The translations under genes and the position numbers were made by a program. A stretch of 64,000 nucleotides of DNA from contig MPNW01000127.1 of assembly GCA_011800805.1 (NCBI GenBank), forward strand, positions 62,001 through 126,000. Reading direction: 5' to 3'. Under the pieces are notes generated by a model. It was not told the DNA's origin and ran no database searches. It worked only from the letters and a program-made list of their open reading frames with translations. Positions 60,001-64,000 of this stretch are shown here, in pieces. This DNA comes from Hirudo medicinalis (lineage: Eukaryota > Annelida > Clitellata > Hirudinida > Hirudinidae). The number at the start of each line of letters is the position of its first letter. Position 1 is the stretch's first letter.

Positions 60001-62226
60001 TTTTTTTAAGTCTGTGTGCGCAAAAATTTCTTTTGTGAAACATTTTAAAGTAAAATTTTGTGCGCATTGCGGATGGTGGTGTCATCGGGTAATCGATACG
60101 TTGGTGAAGTACAAAGTACTAAGAAACTCCTACCACGGAGTGTGCCGACAAGGAATCATCAGAGGAGTGCCCCCGAAAGTTCGGCCCAAACTTCTTACGT
60201 TCTCAGGGCCACACCTGTTTGATCAGGGGGGGGTTATCCCTGTCGGTTATTACCCTACGTTAGCCATCTTCGGAACATCACCCATTATATGGTCACATAC
60301 TAAGGACTCGCACATCTTTGACCTTTGCCCATGGACACCATATAATGCAAACTGAGCGTTATGTTTTCTTTGTAGCGGTCGCCTTCACTTTGAAAATTAC
60401 GCTCATCGACCGCGCGCATAAACGCTCATTCGCGTTCTACGTCATTTGACAATTCGCGCGCCATTTCTTCGACACCCAAACTTTCATTTCCTCGAGGGAA
60501 CTCGTGGAAGATCTTCCGTAAGGCCGGAAACTCGAACCCACTCGGAACTGTGGTTGAAATACTGTCCAGTATCGTTCGGCCCTTATATCATATTTTCCCT
60601 GGATGCACAGCTGCACCAGAACGCTATTTCTCCACCTCTCCTTCGAATTTAGCTTTGCCTGGTGAATCTCAAGTCCCACACTCAAACCTGCTCACTGAAA
60701 TGTCATTCTCCGATTCGATTCCAAAAATTGTGTCCATTGGAAGTCCGGTCATTGGTGGATCCGTTATCCTCCCCCTCCTTTCGGCAGGGACCCGGTGTCT
60801 TCAACTCGTTACGATACCGCGATAACAATGTTAGTGTATGTTTAAAACATAAATGCGTTAAAGAAATTGAACAAGAGTTACATGTCAAAATATCATTTGG
60901 TATTAAAATATTAATATTGTGGAAATTTTACAATTTCTCGCTTCGATCCTTGGCCTTTACCCACTCAGAATACACTCTGTCCAAGTCATCTGAGCCTCCT
61001 CCAAGATGTGATTCCTGGAGAGAACTGCATGGAAAATTCGTAAAAACTTTAGTAAAATCAATGGATTTTAAAGATAGATGTCTTAAAGTTATTGTGAGTA
61101 AAAGAAACATTAATTGTTATTAATAAATTTCTTTTTACGTGAATTTTAATAATTTTTCGATGATTTTTGCAGTTTGTGCCAAAACATTATTAAATTATAT
61201 TTGAAAAAATAATAAAACTTACATTTATTGATTTTTCAACTCACTCCTCAAACGTTAATGGACGTAAAAGCAAAATAATGTTTTTATGGAATTTAATGAA
61301 ACGTAATTGGTTCGTTTAAAGTTGAAAACATCGGGATTCGAAAGCATTACGTACCTGGTTTTTTTCTGTCGCAACGAAATTATTTTAAAACTTTCGAACA
61401 TTTTGGATCTAAGAAACTTCCAGAAGCTCACAAGTTCGTTCCTGAGCAAGGAATACAAAATTAAAATCAAATGATTTTTCATTGAAATACGACTAATTCT
61501 GCGTAACTGTGTAATTGGATAAATTGGTTGTAATGTAATCAGTTTGCAAATAATAAAGGTTTGCAAGAATACAAACATGGCTTGAGCATTTTGGGCTTCA
61601 GTCAGAAATAAGACCTTCAACATTTTTTAAACAAAAGACTACTTTTCTTAACTTCAAATAAAAGTCCAATTTCATTTGAACTAATTTCTGGTGAATTGTG
61701 GACATTTATTTGTGTTTAGATTTATTTACGAATATTATGTGGGTATTTATGTGTAGAATTATTGTTGACGGATTATTAATTGCACCTTTTCAAAGGAATA
61801 TTTTGAATTGAAAATTAAAGGGAAGAACAGAATGCAAATGAGTCGGATGGAAGTTCTTTAAAGCAGGTTGAAACTCTCAATCCCTCAACCAATCTTCAAT
61901 CAATTCAATATTTCAACCAACTCCTCTATCAATGAAATGTCGCTTTTATTAATTACATTCACAAGCTCCTGATTTCAAATGTCAATTGATAACAGTTGAG
62001 CATTTTAGCTTTATTTTGGCATCCCAATCGTATGAATTGCTTACTGTAATTAATTCTATTTAGAATATTTCGGAAATAAAAATCGTCAATGTGTCAATTC
62101 ATTATTAATGTCTCAACAATATTTCGCAAATGATTGAATTATAATATTTTATAACTTCAGTAAATTGATTTTGATCGATTAAATTAAGTCGAAAATGCAA
62201 CATAAAATGCAATAAACAATTGACCC
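60001..62226. other. Intergenic stretch with unassigned frames
   Basis: 60100-60800 is richer in G and C and has frames of 90-150 codons on plus, none with a motif I recognise; it may be an old transposon. 61130-62226 is AT-rich with no evident gene. Confidence 0.3.
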
Positions 62227-62328
62227 AAGTTATTACAAGGTTGATGTAATCCAAGAAGTTATTTCAAGGTTGATGTAATCCAAGAAGTTATTACAAGGTT
62301 GATGTAATCCAAGAAGTGATTACAAGTT
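62227..62328. repeat. 29-bp tandem repeat, about 3.5 units
   Basis: AAGTTATTACAAGGTTGATG followed by TAATCCAAG repeats three times with one or two substitutions, then a partial fourth unit. Confidence 0.9.
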
Positions 62329-62845
62329 GTTACCACAAAACATAGCACAGATGATTGCATTCAACATTCAACTTTGAAGGAGCATCATTTGCAATCGAGT
62401 GCGCTTTAAAACATCAAAAGTTTTTATCTCAGCGGGAAACCGCTGAGAAGCACACCTTAAAATTGGTGGAGATGAGTGCCAGTTCTAATAACTTTGAGAT
62501 GGAAATGTTTCCATTGAAATGGAAAACAACAGTTCTTGGAACTCCGAGCAGGTGTTTGCAAAATAAAGGCGGAAGTTAACTTTTTTTTTCTCTTCTGTGA
62601 AATTATCATCCGAAAATAGTTGTTGTTTCATTATTAAAAATAATATTTGCAAGAAATTCTTGCGCAGTCACCAGGTGGAGTGTTTGTTGTTTTGTTTCGT
62701 TTGCGGTGTAATTAATTGTTATTTATTTCAAGTTAATTTTTTAAAAACCAATGGCTAACTTCTGTCGTTGCTATTTTTAATGCAAACTTATTTGCCATTT
62801 AATATGTTACATTCTTTATTTAAGCCCTCTCCTCTGAAGAACAAT

Positions 62846-64000
62846 ATGATTGGTCATAGCAAACTTCGTCTCACCTTCACCTTGGTCACGTGTCTCGTGT
62901 TCCTGTCACGTGGGTTCGTCATAGACAAAAGAATCGCCTCTCAAGATGTCCGTAATTTCCAGGATTTAAACCGCTTGAACAACTACGATGACGAAGACTA
63001 CGAAGATGACTTATTGAAAAACAATTATTATTATGACCGCGGTATGAATGCTATGAATAGCAACAAGAGGGAGTTTTCCCCCGACAAGTTGAGGCAGCAG
63101 GTGCGAGACAAAATGGAGGCCATCATAAGAGGAAAGGATGTGGGCAGCTTCTTTGACGACGACATCGAAAGTGAAATGTTCGATTCCATGATGAGGAAGA
63201 TGATGAAGGACAAACATGAAGCCATGAAAAACATTGGCAATCTCAAGTCTTCCTCCAGTTTTCGGGAGGAAAAATCCAGCCAGACCAAAATCGAGAGCAA
63301 CGGAAACAAAGGTGTTGCAGTAGTAACGGGTCAGTCGATGGAGTCCAGTTCTTCTGGAAACGGAAGCAACCCCCTGGTGAAGGTCGCCAAGGTCGTTGCC
63401 GTAGCGACCAAGAACGGAAAAGAAAACGGAGAGTGGAAAGTGAAACCAATTGAGGAGGAAGTTCAGGTTATAACTCCTGCTCCTGAAGATGGAAACCAAG
63501 CTCTGAAGAATGTTGGTGGTGACGATGACGATGAAGAAAAATTCAAATCTTTGTTCGAACAGGGTGACAGGGGACTGTTTCACGGTCATGATTTTGATCG
63601 TCTGTTTGGGCCTGAGGAAGTCGAAAGGAGTCCAAGGAACAAGAGGAGCATCCTCGCTGCGGAAGAACCTAAGAAATCTGCGAACGATGTTGACCTACTC
63701 AAGAACTACATCGCACTTCAAGATGCAGAGAACAGACATCTCATGCAGGCACTGGACTTGGCCAGCGAGATTGAGCTGAACAACGAGGACGACCCCAGAA
63801 CCATCGATGAGCAGATGTACCACATGAGGAAGGCCCTCGAAGAAGAGAGATCACTGAGCGCCATCAGGAAGCAGATACAACTTTCAATCAAGAATTCTGG
63901 CGCCAAGAGATCACCTTACATGTTCAAGCAGAACGACTACCCTGCCGAGGACTTGCAGAAGTATGCTGCTCCTGGTGATAATGATGACGATGATGATTAC
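62846..64000 (+). CDS. Secreted acidic dibasic-rich precursor (granin or neuropeptide-like), partial
   Basis: An uninterrupted frame of 385 codons runs off the window end. The chosen Met gives a signal peptide (basic n-region, LTFTLVTCLVFLSRG); an in-frame Met 14 codons upstream (62804) is less suitable. The mature part is hydrophilic, very acidic and free of Cys. Candidate convertase sites are KR at residues 28-29, 74-75, 266-267 (PRNKR|SIL) and 354-355 (SGAKR|SPYMF). Acidic runs (DDEDYEDD, GGDDDDEEKF, DNDDDDDY) and Met-rich helices (MFDSMMRKMMKDKHE) recall granins. No amidation-type GKR was seen. A regulated-secretory precursor is the best reading, but I do not recognise the family. Confidence 0.75.
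   Translation, partial: MIGHSKLRLTFTLVTCLVFLSRGFVIDKRIASQDVRNFQDLNRLNNYDDEDYEDDLLKNNYYYDRGMNAMNSNKREFSPDKLRQQVRDKMEAIIRGKDVGSFFDDDIESEMFDSMMRKMMKDKHEAMKNIGNLKSSSSFREEKSSQTKIESNGNKGVAVVTGQSMESSSSGNGSNPLVKVAKVVAVATKNGKENGEWKVKPIEEEVQVITPAPEDGNQALKNVGGDDDDEEKFKSLFEQGDRGLFHGHDFDRLFGPEEVERSPRNKRSILAAEEPKKSANDVDLLKNYIALQDAENRHLMQALDLASEIELNNEDDPRTIDEQMYHMRKALEEERSLSAIRKQIQLSIKNSGAKRSPYMFKQNDYPAEDLQKYAAPGDNDDDDDY

Noticed and set aside
60001..60830. Series of 80-150 codon frames in GC-richer DNA
   Set aside because: Frames overlap on both strands without any family pattern; could be an old transposon but cannot be supported.

Overview
The window is AT-rich animal nuclear DNA. Genes are split by short GT-AG introns, often 60-100 bp, and lie on both strands close together, with many transposon relics between and inside them. 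It holds orthologues of general animal genes (ARNT, METTL16, DNALI1, RPRD2, ZC3H4, UBE3B, DPY19L, DDAH) plus a MADF-BESS regulator and a neprilysin-like paralogue. The last two are most abundant in arthropods, so an arthropod is my best guess. An axonemal dynein gene shows that the organism makes motile cilia or flagella. Species cannot be fixed from the sequence.

Layout. 1-3780 is a transposon graveyard: Tc1/mariner, hAT and MULE-type relics. 3781-8433 (-) is an ARNT/tango bHLH-PAS gene with a 12-nt microexon next to the basic region; its 5' end was not found. 10019-13504 holds retrotransposon 3' ends (one with a restriction-like endonuclease), a second hAT relic interrupted by a Tc1/mariner-type element with a TA duplication, and a CENP-B/Tigger-type transposase relic. 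14586-16741 (+) METTL16 and 16814-18201 (-) DNALI1 converge tail to tail. 19149-22730 (+) RPRD2 and 23431-28406 (-) ZC3H4 follow. 29927-30817 (+) is a MADF-BESS gene. 32076-39817 (-) is UBE3B, with an assembly gap. 40092-40362 (+) is a proposed two-exon 68-residue gene, head to head with UBE3B. 40693-45892 (-) is a DPY19-type C-mannosyltransferase with an antisense LINE in one intron. 46116-47690 (+) is DDAH. 48597-53585 (-) is an M13 peptidase homologue that has lost its HExxH zinc site. 53586-62800 is gene-poor, with minisatellites and a Tc3/mariner relic. 62846-64000 (+) starts a secreted, acidic, dibasic-rich precursor that runs off the end.

The genes do not form one pathway. Several act in RNA polymerase II transcription or RNA modification (ARNT, RPRD2, ZC3H4, METTL16, MADF-BESS). 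Others act in ubiquitination, ER glycosylation, arginine-analogue metabolism and secreted signalling. Points most worth checking are the dead M13 enzyme, the ARNT microexon, the DDAH active-site change, the 68-residue gene, two one-base reading-frame problems, the nested transposons and the secreted precursor.
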